Source of the DNA: an uncultured Opitutia bacterium
GTDB taxonomy: Bacteria; Verrucomicrobiota; Verrucomicrobiia; Opitutales; Opitutaceae
NCBI GenBank assembly: GCA_903855985.1
Contig: CAIOAO010000064.1
Coordinates: 1-64,000 of the forward strand
Reading direction: 5' to 3'
Length of the DNA: 64,000 nt
Positions 1 through 10,320 of this stretch are shown here, one piece after another. The position numbers and the translations under genes are program-made. The notes under the pieces are model-generated. The model saw only the letters and a list, made by a program, of their open reading frames with translations, did no database searches and had not been told where the DNA came from. Within the stretch, counting starts at the first letter, position 1; each line of letters starts with the position of its first letter.

Positions 1-256
1 CGCCTAACGAAATCATTTTGTCCGATTTCAACTCCCGCCACCTCCACTTATTTTGAATCAAAAAGTGCCCGCCAGAGCCCAACTGGCGACGGCGGGCCTA
101 CGGCCCGGGCCGGCCTTGGCTGCCCGTGGACAAACTGGGCTTGGCCATCCTCCCAGGTATTCCCGCCTTGGGCGGAAAACCGTCGGCGATCACACTCCAG
201 GCTTGGGATATTCGCGTCGATTTGGGTCTATTCGCCCTTAAACCAAGTCTTTCCCC

Positions 257-1423
257 GTGACCTCCCCCACCCCTGCCGCGGCCACAAACGAACCCGATCC
301 GTGGTTCACCAAGCTCCAAGCCCGCGTCGCCGACCTGCTCGAGCATGCGCGCCAGCCTCATCCGCATGGCGTCACCTCGTACACCCCCGCCGCCTTCGGC
401 GCGGAATACCCGGCGCTCTACCTGCGCGACTTTACCTACATGGCGGAGTCGGCCCCGGAATTCATCCCGCCCGGGCACGTGCGCGCCATCCTCGCGCTGT
501 TCGCGGCTCACGTGTCGTCCGAGGGCCTTTGCCCGGAACGCATCAGCAATGACGGCGAGGTCATCTACATCTGCCATGGCGGGCGCCCGGTGACGGACGC
601 CCCCCTGTTCCTCGCCAAGCTGGCCCGCGCCCACCTGCGCCACGGCGGCGACACGGGTTTTCTCGCAGAGATCTTCCCCGTGCTCGAGCGGACCTTCGCC
701 ACCGTGCCGGTCGAGGCGTCGACGGGACTCGTGTGGATCGACCCCGCCCATCCGCACACCGCCTACGGCTTCACGGACACGATCGCGATCACGGGGCGGC
801 ATTTTTTCTGCTCACTGCTGCGCCTGGAGGCCGCGGAAATCCTGGCCGAACTGGCGGGCCGGCTCGGTCAGCGCGAACCCATCGAACGCTACACCGCCGA
901 GGCGGCACGCATCCGTGTGGGTCTCGAACACCTCTGGTCGCCCGAACACCGGCTGTACCTGGCCGGCTCGGTGGATTGCCGCCAGCCCGACATCTGGGGC
1001 TCGGCCTATGCGGGGGCCATCGGCGCCCTGGCGCCGGCGCGGCACCACCTGGTCGCCACCACGCTGCTGGCCGGGCGCGAGCGCTTTCTCCTCCGCGGCC
1101 AGGTCCGGCACCTGCCGCTGCCGGAATTCTGGCAGCGCCGCGTGGTCGTCGCGGAGTGGACCGAACCGGGCACCTTTCAAAACGGCCCGTACTGGGCCAC
1201 GGCCACGGGCTGGATGGCGGAGATGTTCGAGCTGGCCGCGCCCGGCGCCGGCCTTGCCTTGCTGCACGAACTCGCCGCCGACTTCGAAACCCACGGCATT
1301 TGGGAGTGCATCGGCCCCGCCGGCTATGCCCGCGTCGCCAACAACCTTTCCTCCGCCTGCCTGCCCTACGCCGCGTGGAAAAAACTTCGCGCCGCCGCCG
1401 CCCACCCGCGCCCGCAGCCCTGA
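257..1423 (+). CDS. six-hairpin ((alpha/alpha)6) glycosidase-like protein
   Basis: 388 aa ORF, GTG start; YLRDFTYMAE...ISNDGEVIYICHGGRPVTDAPLFLAKLARA resembles six-hairpin glycosidases; shares RD-type motif region with the fragment at 17249. Confidence 0.7.
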   Translation: MTSPTPAAATNEPDPWFTKLQARVADLLEHARQPHPHGVTSYTPAAFGAEYPALYLRDFTYMAESAPEFIPPGHVRAILALFAAHVSSEGLCPERISNDGEVIYICHGGRPVTDAPLFLAKLARAHLRHGGDTGFLAEIFPVLERTFATVPVEASTGLVWIDPAHPHTAYGFTDTIAITGRHFFCSLLRLEAAEILAELAGRLGQREPIERYTAEAARIRVGLEHLWSPEHRLYLAGSVDCRQPDIWGSAYAGAIGALAPARHHLVATTLLAGRERFLLRGQVRHLPLPEFWQRRVVVAEWTEPGTFQNGPYWATATGWMAEMFELAAPGAGLALLHELAADFETHGIWECIGPAGYARVANNLSSACLPYAAWKKLRAAAAHPRPQP

Positions 1424-1521
1424 CCCTGCCCGGCTCCCCGGGGCGGCTTGAGGGTCGCTCCAATGTCTTGCTCGGCCCGCGCGCGTCGTTTTCCCTCAGG
1501 CACCCTACCTGATTTTTCCCC

Positions 1522-2595
1522 ATGCTGACTGCCCCTGCCCCCCGCGACTACAGCCTGACCGGACCGGAGAACCAACGTGCCGGAGCGCGCGGCCTGGCCG
1601 ACGCCGAGTGGTACACGTGCATGATTCCCCGCTCGCGGCTGAAGGAGCTGATGCAGCGCCGGGACGGTCCCGCCATTCGTGACACCCTGCTGTGGTTTGC
1701 GCTGCTGATCATCACGGGCACGATCGGCTGTCTGACCTGGGGCACATGGTGGACGATCCTGCCGTTCATGGCCTACGGCGTCCTCTACGGCTCGTGCTCC
1801 GACTCCCGCTGGCATGAGAGCCTGCACCGGACCGCGTTTAAAACCGTCTGGATGAACGACGCCCTCTACGAGCTCGCGTCCTTCATGGTCCTGCGCGAAT
1901 CGGTGCCGTGGCGCTGGAGCCATACCCGGCATCACACCGACACCATCATCGTGGGCCGCGACCCGGAGATCGCCGTGCCGCGTCCGCCGGACTTCCTCGG
2001 CCTCGCCCTGAGTCTCTTCAGCCTGAAGAGCGGCCCGCGCGAATTCCGCCGCATGGCGCTGCATGTCTTCGGCCGCCTCACGCCCGGCGAGGCCACTTAC
2101 ATTCCGGAAACCGAGCGGCCCAAGGTCTACCGCAACGCCCGCATCTACTTGGCAATCTATCTCGCCGTCATCGCCACCGCGGTCGCCACCCGCAGCTTCC
2201 TCCCCCTCATGCTCGTGGGTTTTCCCTCGTTCTACGGCGCCTGGCTGCTCCTCGTTTTCGGGCTCACCCAGCACGCCGGCCTCGCCGAGGACGTGCTCGA
2301 CCACCGGCTCAACTGCCGGACGGTCTACATGAATCCCGTCCTGCGTTATCTCTACTGGGAAATGAACTACCACGTGGAGCACCACATGTTTCCCCTCGTG
2401 CCGTACCACGCCCTGGGCCACCTGCACCAGGAGTTGAAGGCCGACATGCCCGTACCCTACGACGGACTCTGGGCCGCCTACCGCGAAATCATCCCCACCT
2501 TGCTCCGGCAGGCGAAGGATCCGGCCTACCATGTGCAACGCCGGCTGCCCGCCTCCGCGCGCGCGCTGGGTTCCAACCCGCAGCCGGCCACCTGA
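1522..2595 (+). CDS. fatty acid desaturase-like di-iron membrane oxygenase (MocD-like)
   Basis: Histidine boxes HESLH, HTRHHTDT, HVEHHMFP plus hydrophobic segments. Confidence 0.88.
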   Translation: MLTAPAPRDYSLTGPENQRAGARGLADAEWYTCMIPRSRLKELMQRRDGPAIRDTLLWFALLIITGTIGCLTWGTWWTILPFMAYGVLYGSCSDSRWHESLHRTAFKTVWMNDALYELASFMVLRESVPWRWSHTRHHTDTIIVGRDPEIAVPRPPDFLGLALSLFSLKSGPREFRRMALHVFGRLTPGEATYIPETERPKVYRNARIYLAIYLAVIATAVATRSFLPLMLVGFPSFYGAWLLLVFGLTQHAGLAEDVLDHRLNCRTVYMNPVLRYLYWEMNYHVEHHMFPLVPYHALGHLHQELKADMPVPYDGLWAAYREIIPTLLRQAKDPAYHVQRRLPASARALGSNPQPAT

Positions 2596-2604
2596 GCCCG
2601 CCCC

Positions 2605-2931
2605 ATGGCCGACACTTGGATTGATACCGTTAACGCCGCCGACATCGCGCGGGAGGATGTCCTCCGCTTCGACCTCGGGGAGCGCACCTTCGCCCTCTAC
2701 CGGACAACGGACGACCGCTACTACGCCACTGACGGCCTGTGCACCCACGCCAAGGTCCACCTCGCCGGCGGCTTTGTCCTCGACCAGGTGATCGAGTGCC
2801 CGAAGCACAACGGCCGGTTCAATTTCACGACGGGTCAGGCCATGGGCGCCCCGGTCTGTGTGAACCTCAAAACCTATCCGACCAAGGTGGAGGCCGGCCG
2901 GCTCTGGGTGAACATCGCCCCGGCCGCCTGA
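2605..2931 (+). CDS. Rieske [2Fe-2S] ferredoxin (MocE-like)
   Basis: CTHAKVHLAGGFVLDQVIECPKHNGRF = CxH...CxxH Rieske motif; 9 nt after the desaturase-like gene. Confidence 0.92.
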   Translation: MADTWIDTVNAADIAREDVLRFDLGERTFALYRTTDDRYYATDGLCTHAKVHLAGGFVLDQVIECPKHNGRFNFTTGQAMGAPVCVNLKTYPTKVEAGRLWVNIAPAA

Positions 2932-3055
2932 GCGCCCCCTCTCGGCCCGGGTGTGTGCCCGGACGTTTATTCATCAGCAGCCGGGGAAAAACTTTGTGTC
3001 ACACCCCGCCGCCGCCTTGCTGTGACGCGCCCCTGTCCCCTTTTCCGCCCGCGCC

Positions 3056-6000
3056 ATGTCCGACTCTCCCGCTTCCCGAGCCCGCCCCGCCGCCACTGAA
3101 CGCCCGACCCGCTACTCCGCGCGCGACGGCGCGATCATCGGGTACAACCTGGGCGGCTGGTTCAACCGGCCGCTCTACCTCGCGCACACCGACGCATTTG
3201 TCCTCGCCGGCGACCGTCCCCTCCTGCGCTTCGCCAGCGGCAAGACCCTGCACGGCACGTTCGGCGTGGGCATCGTCCGCGGCAAAAAGTCGGCCTGGCT
3301 CCACGCGTTCTCCGACCTCACCTTCGAATATCGCGCGGCCCACGCGACCTGGATTGCCCGCGACCGCGCGTTCCCCGGGCTCGAGCTGCGACTCGAGGTC
3401 GTGGGCGCGGAACGCGGCGTGGCCTTCAGCGTCCGCCTGACCGTCCTCCGCGCGCGTCCCACCGACCGCCTCGTCTGGTTTTACGGCGGCGCCCACGCCT
3501 GGCCCAAGGATCCGCTCAACTGGGATCTGGATCCCCACCGGACCCCGCGCTTTCTCCCCGATGGCTTCGATCCCGCGCTGTGCCACGCCAATGGCGTGCA
3601 GGTTTCCGCCGCCGGTTTTGTGCTGGCACCCGCCCAGGCGAAGACCGCCGCGACATTCGGCCAATGCGACGCCACATCCCGGATCCGGCGGGGTGACGCC
3701 TCGCGTTTTCCGCAGCCCGCGGATCTCTCGGCCTCGTCCGCCGGCACCCAGCCGCTGGCGACCGGCGAGTTCAACGCAACCGAACAGCCGGTCGTGCACT
3801 GGACGTTCACGCGGATCAATTCGCCCGCCGCCTCGCCGCGCCGCCCGGGTCGGCCCGCCGCGGCCTTCGCCCGCGGACTTGGCCGCTCGGCCGCGCTGGC
3901 CGGCCGGCTGGTGGTCGAGACTCCCGAGCCGCGCCTCAATGCGGCCGCCTCTGCGCTGGTGGCGGCCATTGACGGCGCCTGGTACCCGCCCGTGTTCCGC
4001 CACGGGGCCATGCTCTGGAACCGCGCCTATCCCGGCTGGCGCACCGTCTTCGGCGGCACCGTCCTCGGCTGGCACGACCGCGTGAGGGCGCAGGCGAAAT
4101 ATTACGCGGGTTACCAGGTCACATCAAACCGGCGCCAGTCCCTGGAACTGAATCCGAAGATCCAGCTCACCCTGCCGGCGAAGAACTCCCGGTTCTACGG
4201 CCGCGGCCGCATCCTCGGCGGCCAGGGCGTGTACAACATGCAGTCGCAGTTCTTCGACCAGCTGATCCACGCGTGGCAGTGGACCGGGGACGCCGCGCTC
4301 GAGGCCCGGCTCCGTCCGGCGCTGGAGCTGCATCTCGAGTGGCTGAAGGACTGCTTCGATCCGGATGACGACGGGCTCTACGAGAGTTTCGTCAACGTCT
4401 GGCCCACCGACTCGGTCTGGTTCGCGGGCGGCGGGGCGACGGAGGAAACCGCCTACGCGTTTCGCGCCCACACCGCCGCTGCGCAGCTGGCCCAGCGCGC
4501 GGGCGACGGCCCTGCGGCTCGGCGTCACACCCAACAGGCCGCGCGCATCCGCGCGGCGTTCCGGCAAAAACTCTGGATGTCCGCACCCGGCCACCCGGGA
4601 TTGTACCGCGAGCAGCACGGCGAGCAGCGCCTGCACCCGGACGCGTGGCTCTACAGCATTTTCCTCCCGATTGACGCCGGTCTGCTCGATCCGTTGCAGA
4701 CTGCTACGTCCCTCCGCTTCACCGAAACCAGCCTGCAGAACGACCGTATGCCCTTCGGGGGTCGGCAGGTGTGGACGTCCAATTTCGTGCCGGCCATCTG
4801 GTCCGTGCGCGAGCGTTGGGCCGGCGACAATCATCACCTCGCCCTCGCCTATTTCCAGGCCGGGCTGGCGGCGGATGGCTGGGATGTCTTCCGCGGCACG
4901 TTCCTGCACACCGCCTTCGACTCGCGGGTACCCGGTGACTTCGGGGCCCCGGCCGGCGGCACTGATTTCGGCGACAGCACGCACATGTTCGCCCGGACGC
5001 TCGTCGAGGGCCTGTTCGGCATTACGCCCGACCGTCCGAGCGGCGTCGTGTGCATCAAGCCGCAGTTTCCGGCCGGGTGGGATCACGCCCGGCTCCAGTC
5101 GCCCGACGTGCACCTGCGCTACCGCCGGCAGGGGCAGGAAATCTCACTTGAAGTCGAGTTGACCCAGCCGTCGAAGCTCGAGGTCACCCTGCCCGTGCAG
5201 GCGCGCGGCATCACCGCCATCACGGTCAATGGCCGGCCCGCGCGGTGGACGGCCCAGCCCGGCTTTGGCCGCACGCTCGTGCAGATCAAGGTCTCCTCCA
5301 CCCGGCGTGCGCTCATCGCCGTGACCATGGCGGCAACCGTGCCGGATCGTGGTGGCGTGAAAATTTCCGGCGTAACGGGTGAACGTGTCGTGCTGCGCTC
5401 CGCCGCAGGCCCGGTCGTGTCATTTTCCGATCCGCAGGGCGTGCTCACCGATGCGCGGGTCCAGCATGGCACCGTGACCGGCCGCCTGACGGCGAACGCC
5501 GGCAGCCACACGGTGTTTGCCCGCGTGCGCTGCGGCGCACTGCCACAGTGGGAGCGGTTTCAGGTGCAGCTTTCCAACCCGGTCGCGGACCACGCCGCAG
5601 CTGCGCAGCGGCTTGACCGCGTGCCCGGCCGGCCGGACTGGCAGTGCGTGGACCTCGCGCCGGCGCTCAACGGCGACATCCGCACGATCTACCAGCAGCG
5701 CTATCTCACGCCGCGTCCGCCGACCATGTCCGCCCGGATCGGCACGGACGGCTACACGCCGTGGACTTTCCTGTATTGGAACAGCTTCCCGCCCGTCATC
5801 CAACTCGACGGCGTCCCGGCGCTGCTCACCGGTTCCGCCCGTGACCAACTGCGGACGCCGCAGGGCGTGCCATTCGCGTGGACCGGGGAGGCGCGCAACG
5901 TGGCCTTCACCTCGCAGTGGGACAACTGGCCCGAGTCTGTGACCGTGCCGGTCGGCTGCGCGGGCGACGCGGTGTGGTTTCTCGTCTGCGGCTCGACCAA

Positions 6001-6352
6001 CCCGATGCAGGGCCGGATCGCGAACGCCGAGCTGCGCATGCGTTACGCCGACGGCGCCGTGGAAACCCTCGAGCTGGTTCCGCCGGTCAATTACTGGAAC
6101 CTCAGCCCGATCAAACCCGTCATCACCGCCCCCGGCCAGGCGAGCCGCTTCGATTACACGGCGCCGGCGGACGCGTATTGCGTGCCGAAAGTGTGGCCGC
6201 AAACCGTCCAGCTCGGCGAAAACTGCCGCGCGATGCTCCTCGGCTGGCGGCTGCGGCGCGGCCAGGTCCTGCGCAGCGTCACGCTGCAGACCCTCTCCTC
6301 CGAGGTCGTCGTCGGCCTGATGGGCCTGTCCGTGATGAACCCCGTCAAGTGA
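3056..6352 (+). CDS. large glycoside hydrolase-like protein with (alpha/alpha)6 barrel (possibly DUF4450 family)
   Basis: 1098 aa ORF; YYAGYQVTSNRRQSLELNP...YNMQSQFFDQLIHAWQWTGD...ESFVNVWPTDSVW toroid-like region; C-terminal beta-rich region. Confidence 0.65.
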   Translation: MSDSPASRARPAATERPTRYSARDGAIIGYNLGGWFNRPLYLAHTDAFVLAGDRPLLRFASGKTLHGTFGVGIVRGKKSAWLHAFSDLTFEYRAAHATWIARDRAFPGLELRLEVVGAERGVAFSVRLTVLRARPTDRLVWFYGGAHAWPKDPLNWDLDPHRTPRFLPDGFDPALCHANGVQVSAAGFVLAPAQAKTAATFGQCDATSRIRRGDASRFPQPADLSASSAGTQPLATGEFNATEQPVVHWTFTRINSPAASPRRPGRPAAAFARGLGRSAALAGRLVVETPEPRLNAAASALVAAIDGAWYPPVFRHGAMLWNRAYPGWRTVFGGTVLGWHDRVRAQAKYYAGYQVTSNRRQSLELNPKIQLTLPAKNSRFYGRGRILGGQGVYNMQSQFFDQLIHAWQWTGDAALEARLRPALELHLEWLKDCFDPDDDGLYESFVNVWPTDSVWFAGGGATEETAYAFRAHTAAAQLAQRAGDGPAARRHTQQAARIRAAFRQKLWMSAPGHPGLYREQHGEQRLHPDAWLYSIFLPIDAGLLDPLQTATSLRFTETSLQNDRMPFGGRQVWTSNFVPAIWSVRERWAGDNHHLALAYFQAGLAADGWDVFRGTFLHTAFDSRVPGDFGAPAGGTDFGDSTHMFARTLVEGLFGITPDRPSGVVCIKPQFPAGWDHARLQSPDVHLRYRRQGQEISLEVELTQPSKLEVTLPVQARGITAITVNGRPARWTAQPGFGRTLVQIKVSSTRRALIAVTMAATVPDRGGVKISGVTGERVVLRSAAGPVVSFSDPQGVLTDARVQHGTVTGRLTANAGSHTVFARVRCGALPQWERFQVQLSNPVADHAAAAQRLDRVPGRPDWQCVDLAPALNGDIRTIYQQRYLTPRPPTMSARIGTDGYTPWTFLYWNSFPPVIQLDGVPALLTGSARDQLRTPQGVPFAWTGEARNVAFTSQWDNWPESVTVPVGCAGDAVWFLVCGSTNPMQGRIANAELRMRYADGAVETLELVPPVNYWNLSPIKPVITAPGQASRFDYTAPADAYCVPKVWPQTVQLGENCRAMLLGWRLRRGQVLRSVTLQTLSSEVVVGLMGLSVMNPVK

Positions 6353-6379
6353 GTCGGGCCGGCACTGCGGCCCGGTCCT

Positions 6380-6919
6380 TCACTCCGTCGGCCAGCCCTT
6401 GGCATTCCGCAGGCGGATGCCACTGGCGTGCACGGTCGAGCTCCAGACGTCCTTCCACGGCAGCAGCGAATCGACGACCCGCAGCTCCGTGCCGCTTTCC
6501 TTCAATTTCGCCGGCAGATCCGTCAGCGTGACCTTGTCCAGGGGGTTGACCGCCACCCGCGATACCCACATGCCGGCATCCTTGGTGTCGTGAAACATTC
6601 CCGCCGGCATCTCGTAGCGGATGATCTTGCCCAGTTGCAGGCGCTCGAGCCAGTCGCGCTCGATGATCGCCAGCGGCTGCTTCGGGTTGCCCTCGAGCCA
6701 CCGCTCCGCGTCCGCCGCCGTGGTTTTCGACGTGGCCCAGAGCAGGATCCGCGGACATTCCCGCGGGAAAAGGTACATCCGTTGGTGCGCTTCCTCAATG
6801 GCCCACACCAGGGGGCTGTTCAGCCATTCCCGACCCGCGGGCCGGTTGGAGGCGCCCTGTACGGGACGCGGGATGAACTTGGAGATCGCGGGATCTTCGG
6901 AGTAGTGAAACAGGCGCAT
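6380..6919 (-). CDS. conserved hypothetical protein (DUF6886-like)
   Basis: MRLFHYSEDPAISKFIPRPVQG...EWLNSPLVWAIEEAHQRMYLFPRECPRILLWA. Confidence 0.7.
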   Translation of the reverse strand: MRLFHYSEDPAISKFIPRPVQGASNRPAGREWLNSPLVWAIEEAHQRMYLFPRECPRILLWATSKTTAADAERWLEGNPKQPLAIIERDWLERLQLGKIIRYEMPAGMFHDTKDAGMWVSRVAVNPLDKVTLTDLPAKLKESGTELRVVDSLLPWKDVWSSTVHASGIRLRNAKGWPTE

Positions 6920-7073
6920 TGTCGCGCCATCTTTGCAAAAGCGCGGGAATCGACGCGATTTGAAAACACCCCGCCAGCCGGTCGATTTTTACGTACTGCG
7001 CGCGGGTCGCGCCGGACCCGCAAGGCACTTGCCGCGGGACCGCCCCCGGCCCAAGTTGCGGGGACCTAACGTG

Positions 7074-9011
7074 ATGAAAAATTCCACCCGCCGCGTGTTT
7101 CTCAAGGACGCCACTCTCCTCGCCGCCAGCCTGCCGGCCGCCTCCCTGTTCCTCCCGCGCACCTTGCTCGCCGCCACCGCTTCCTCCGGTCCGCAATCCA
7201 CCCCCCCGCCCATGCCTGCCACCACCCCGATCCGGCGCGATGCTTTCCGCGCCTACCTGCTCCGCGCCATTGAAGCCAAGCTCCCCGGCATCCTCGAACA
7301 CGCCCGGCCCAGCGGCCAGTTCGGCACCGAGCCGTGGGTCGTCGGCGACCAGAACTCCATCCTCACCCTCGCCCTGCTCTACCACTGCGAGGGCGGCCCG
7401 CACTACCGCGACCCGGTCCTGCTCGAGCACATCGCGGCCGGTGGACGCTTCCTGCGCGCCCGGCAGGACGCGAAGGGCATGTACCCCTTCGACAAGAAGG
7501 ACGGCTCCAACTGGGGCCCCATCTACATGCCGTGGACCTATCTCCGCTGGATGGTCACCTACCAGCTGATGGTGGCGGACCTCTCGCCCGCCGACCGCGC
7601 CATCTGGACGGAAGGCTTGACCCTCGGCTACGGCGGCATCGCCGCGACCGAACTCAGTTCCCGCAGCAACATCTATCCCGGCACGCTCACCGGCGCCCCG
7701 CCACTCCAGCCGGGTGAAGTCCGGCCGTGGATTCACAACATTCCCTGCCATCACGCCGCCGGCCTCTTCATCGCGGCCCGCCAGTTCGGGCGGCCCGAGT
7801 GGGAAAAACAGGCGCGCGAATACATGCAGCTGGTCATCGCCGCGCAGTCGCCGCACGGCTGGTGGACCGAGCACCGCGGCCCGGTCGTGTTGTACAACCG
7901 CGTCTACATCGAGGCCCTCGGCATCTACCACGCCCTCAGTGGCGACGAGGCCGTCCGGCCCGCGCTGGAGCGCGGCAATATTTATCACCTCAACTATCTC
8001 TATCCGGATGGCTCGGCGATCGAGACCGTGGACGAGCGCAACCCGTACGGCCCCCTCAAGGTCAGTCACGATGCCGCCGGCAAGGTGCGCTATGTGACGC
8101 CCCAGGCCTCGATTCACCCTGGCCTCTATTTCACCGACGCCGGCCGCGCCCAACTCGCCCACCAATGGCCCATCGTCGCCGCCCGCGACCCGGCGGAGCT
8201 CGACGCGGACTTCCTCTACCTCTTCCTCCCGAAGGATGACGCCGGCTTTGTCTTCACCAGCCAGCCGGACCGCCGCCACCGGATGGGCGCCGACGCCCTC
8301 ATCGCCCGCGAGGACCCGTGGCTGGTCAGTCTCTCCGCCTACTGCTGCGCCCGCACCCCCAACCGTTTCATCCAGGACCGGCAGAACCTGCTCAGCATCT
8401 TTCACCGCGACTCCGGCCTCATCCTCGGCGGCGGCAACACCAAGCTGCAGCCGCTCTGGAGCACGCTGACCGTCGGCGACACGAAGCTGCTCACGCCCAT
8501 CGGCGCGAAACGCGAAACCAACCTAGCGCCCGACGTGGCCCTGTCCTACACGCCTGACCACTGCGAAATCACCGAGCCCGCCCCGAACCGCTGGACGCAA
8601 CGCATCTCCGCCGCCGGCGCCATCGCCGATCTTACCTGCGAAATCCTGTCCGACCGCAGGCTCCGGCTCTCCGCGGCGCTCGTGCAGGCCGCGCCCGACG
8701 GCCGCCTCGCCACGGTCCACCTCACGTTCCTGCCCTATCCCGAAAGCCCGGTCACCTTCTCCGACGGCACGCACGCGGACATCGCCGCCACCACCCTCTG
8801 GGAAAAATCCGGCGTCACGACTGTCGGCCATCACAACTGGCAGCTCACCGTGCCCGCCGCCGCGCGGGTCGCGTGTCCCGTGTTGCCGCACAACCCGTAT
8901 TCCACCGACGGCCACGCCGAAGCCACGGAAGGCCGCCTCGTTGTCTCCCTGCCGCTGGGTGCGAAGGAGCAGCGCCACAGCCTTACGCTGTCGGTGGCCA
9001 AGCAGAGCTAA
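7074..9011 (+). CDS. Tat-exported protein, putative polysaccharide lyase / (alpha/alpha)6 toroid enzyme
   Basis: ATG at 7074 gives MKNSTRRVFLKDATLLAASLPAASLFLP, a twin-arginine signal; the 6933 ORF start is upstream of it. Confidence 0.65.
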   Translation: MKNSTRRVFLKDATLLAASLPAASLFLPRTLLAATASSGPQSTPPPMPATTPIRRDAFRAYLLRAIEAKLPGILEHARPSGQFGTEPWVVGDQNSILTLALLYHCEGGPHYRDPVLLEHIAAGGRFLRARQDAKGMYPFDKKDGSNWGPIYMPWTYLRWMVTYQLMVADLSPADRAIWTEGLTLGYGGIAATELSSRSNIYPGTLTGAPPLQPGEVRPWIHNIPCHHAAGLFIAARQFGRPEWEKQAREYMQLVIAAQSPHGWWTEHRGPVVLYNRVYIEALGIYHALSGDEAVRPALERGNIYHLNYLYPDGSAIETVDERNPYGPLKVSHDAAGKVRYVTPQASIHPGLYFTDAGRAQLAHQWPIVAARDPAELDADFLYLFLPKDDAGFVFTSQPDRRHRMGADALIAREDPWLVSLSAYCCARTPNRFIQDRQNLLSIFHRDSGLILGGGNTKLQPLWSTLTVGDTKLLTPIGAKRETNLAPDVALSYTPDHCEITEPAPNRWTQRISAAGAIADLTCEILSDRRLRLSAALVQAAPDGRLATVHLTFLPYPESPVTFSDGTHADIAATTLWEKSGVTTVGHHNWQLTVPAAARVACPVLPHNPYSTDGHAEATEGRLVVSLPLGAKEQRHSLTLSVAKQS

Positions 9012-9072
9012 GGTTCCTCACGCAAAGCCGCAGAGACGCAAAGGTGGCACGACCGAAATCGAAATTCGAAAA

Positions 9073-10218
9073 TCACGTAAGCCAGCGATCAAACCAGCCA
9101 AACGCTTCCGTCTGCATCGCGCGGTTGAACTGGTGGTGGCCGGGATACCAGGAGCCGCGGTAGTTTTCCGGGCGCCCGCTTGAAGCGTAAACTTTGCCGA
9201 GCATGGCGTCGGCGCGCTCCATCTCGCTGCGGGTGAAAAACGGGTCGTCCCGCGTGTTGATCACCAGCGTCGGCAGCGGCGCGCGCAGCCCGAGCACTTC
9301 CGGATAGTCCAGGTCGCGCGGCAACAGCGGCACATAACACATCCAGGTGTGCGTCCAGCTCTTGCTCAGCAGGTAGTCCCGCCACGTCGTCATCATGCCC
9401 ACGCATACCGTCGCGCGGATGCGGTCATCCATGCCGGCCAGGAAAACCGTCCTCAATCCGCCGCCCGAAAGCCCGCCGCAGCCCACCCGCGCCGCGTCCA
9501 CATCCGCCCGCGCACACAACATGTCCAGCGCCACGCGATCCTCCACCGCAAACACCCCCGGCCAGGTCGTGCCGGCACTGAACAGCGACTTCGCCATCAC
9601 GTGCTCGTGCTCCGCCGCCCAGTCGTTGTACGCGGCCACCCCGGCCGCAGAGTCGTCGGTGTCATCCTTCATCGTCCCGCGGATCTCCGGCAGCACCTCG
9701 GCCAGCCGGACCTTGCGGCTGCCGAACGCATAGGCGTCGTGCACCAGCACCACGTAACCGCGACGCGCGAGTTCGTTGGCCCACGCGAGATTTTCGTAGG
9801 CGTCGGCCCGGTGCTGCACGACGAGCGGGTGAATCGCCGGCCCCGTCTGCGCAATTTTCTCCTTCCCGAAAAACTTGAACCGCCCGTGATCATGCAGCGC
9901 CAGCACCGCCGGCAGCTTTCCAGTCGTGCCGACCGGTTTCAGCACCAGCGCCGACGTCGGCGGGCCGTACGGCATTTGCCAGCTGACTTCCTCGATGGCC
10001 AATCCGTCGTACACCCAGCTCCGCACCGTCCGCGCCGTGATTCCCGCCGGCTTCGGCGGAGTCGCCATGCACTCCGTCACCCGCGCCCGCGCCGCCACGC
10101 GGCGCGCGTCGAATTCACCCGGGGGGCACTGTTGCAGCGAAAGCGGACCCGGCCCCTCGGGCACGAGCGTCGCCGCCCAAGCGCCATAGGCGCCGATCGT
10201 CGATGGTTCGTTTCTCAT
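9073..10218 (-). CDS. alpha/beta hydrolase (dienelactone hydrolase / acetyl xylan esterase-like)
   Basis: PAVLALHDHG, GCGGLSGGGLRT nucleophile elbow, late HH near C-terminus. Confidence 0.82.
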   Translation of the reverse strand: MRNEPSTIGAYGAWAATLVPEGPGPLSLQQCPPGEFDARRVAARARVTECMATPPKPAGITARTVRSWVYDGLAIEEVSWQMPYGPPTSALVLKPVGTTGKLPAVLALHDHGRFKFFGKEKIAQTGPAIHPLVVQHRADAYENLAWANELARRGYVVLVHDAYAFGSRKVRLAEVLPEIRGTMKDDTDDSAAGVAAYNDWAAEHEHVMAKSLFSAGTTWPGVFAVEDRVALDMLCARADVDAARVGCGGLSGGGLRTVFLAGMDDRIRATVCVGMMTTWRDYLLSKSWTHTWMCYVPLLPRDLDYPEVLGLRAPLPTLVINTRDDPFFTRSEMERADAMLGKVYASSGRPENYRGSWYPGHHQFNRAMQTEAFGWFDRWLT

Positions 10219-10235
10219 GGCAGTTCCGATCCGAA

Positions 10236-10264
10236 GTGTGGGGCGGGGTCCCCCGGCCTACAAC
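10236..10264. repeat. small hairpin repeat (GTAGGCCGGG family)
   Basis: reverse strand GTTGTAGGCCGGGGGACCCCGCCCC; shares GTAGGCCGGG with 17202-17228. Confidence 0.45.
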
Positions 10265-10320
10265 CGATCCTTCGATCCGTATTCATCCGCGTTATCCGTG
10301 GTTAAAATTCCGAAACCCGT

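Noticed and set aside
53-241. 62-aa ORF upstream of the first glycosidase
   Set aside because: No signals; region contains a small inverted repeat (GCCCGCC...GGCGGGC) and looks intergenic
1366-2808. 480-aa minus-strand ORF
   Set aside because: Antisense to the desaturase/Rieske genes, whose motifs are convincing
2946-2975. Hairpin CCGGG-TGTGTG-CCCGG followed by a weak T-rich stretch after the Rieske gene
   Set aside because: Stem only 5 bp and T-run poor; not strong enough to call a terminator
2990-3010. TTTGTGTCACACC as a further copy of the operator
   Set aside because: Only a short self-palindromic GTGTCACAC; lacks the ACC/GGT core and spacer
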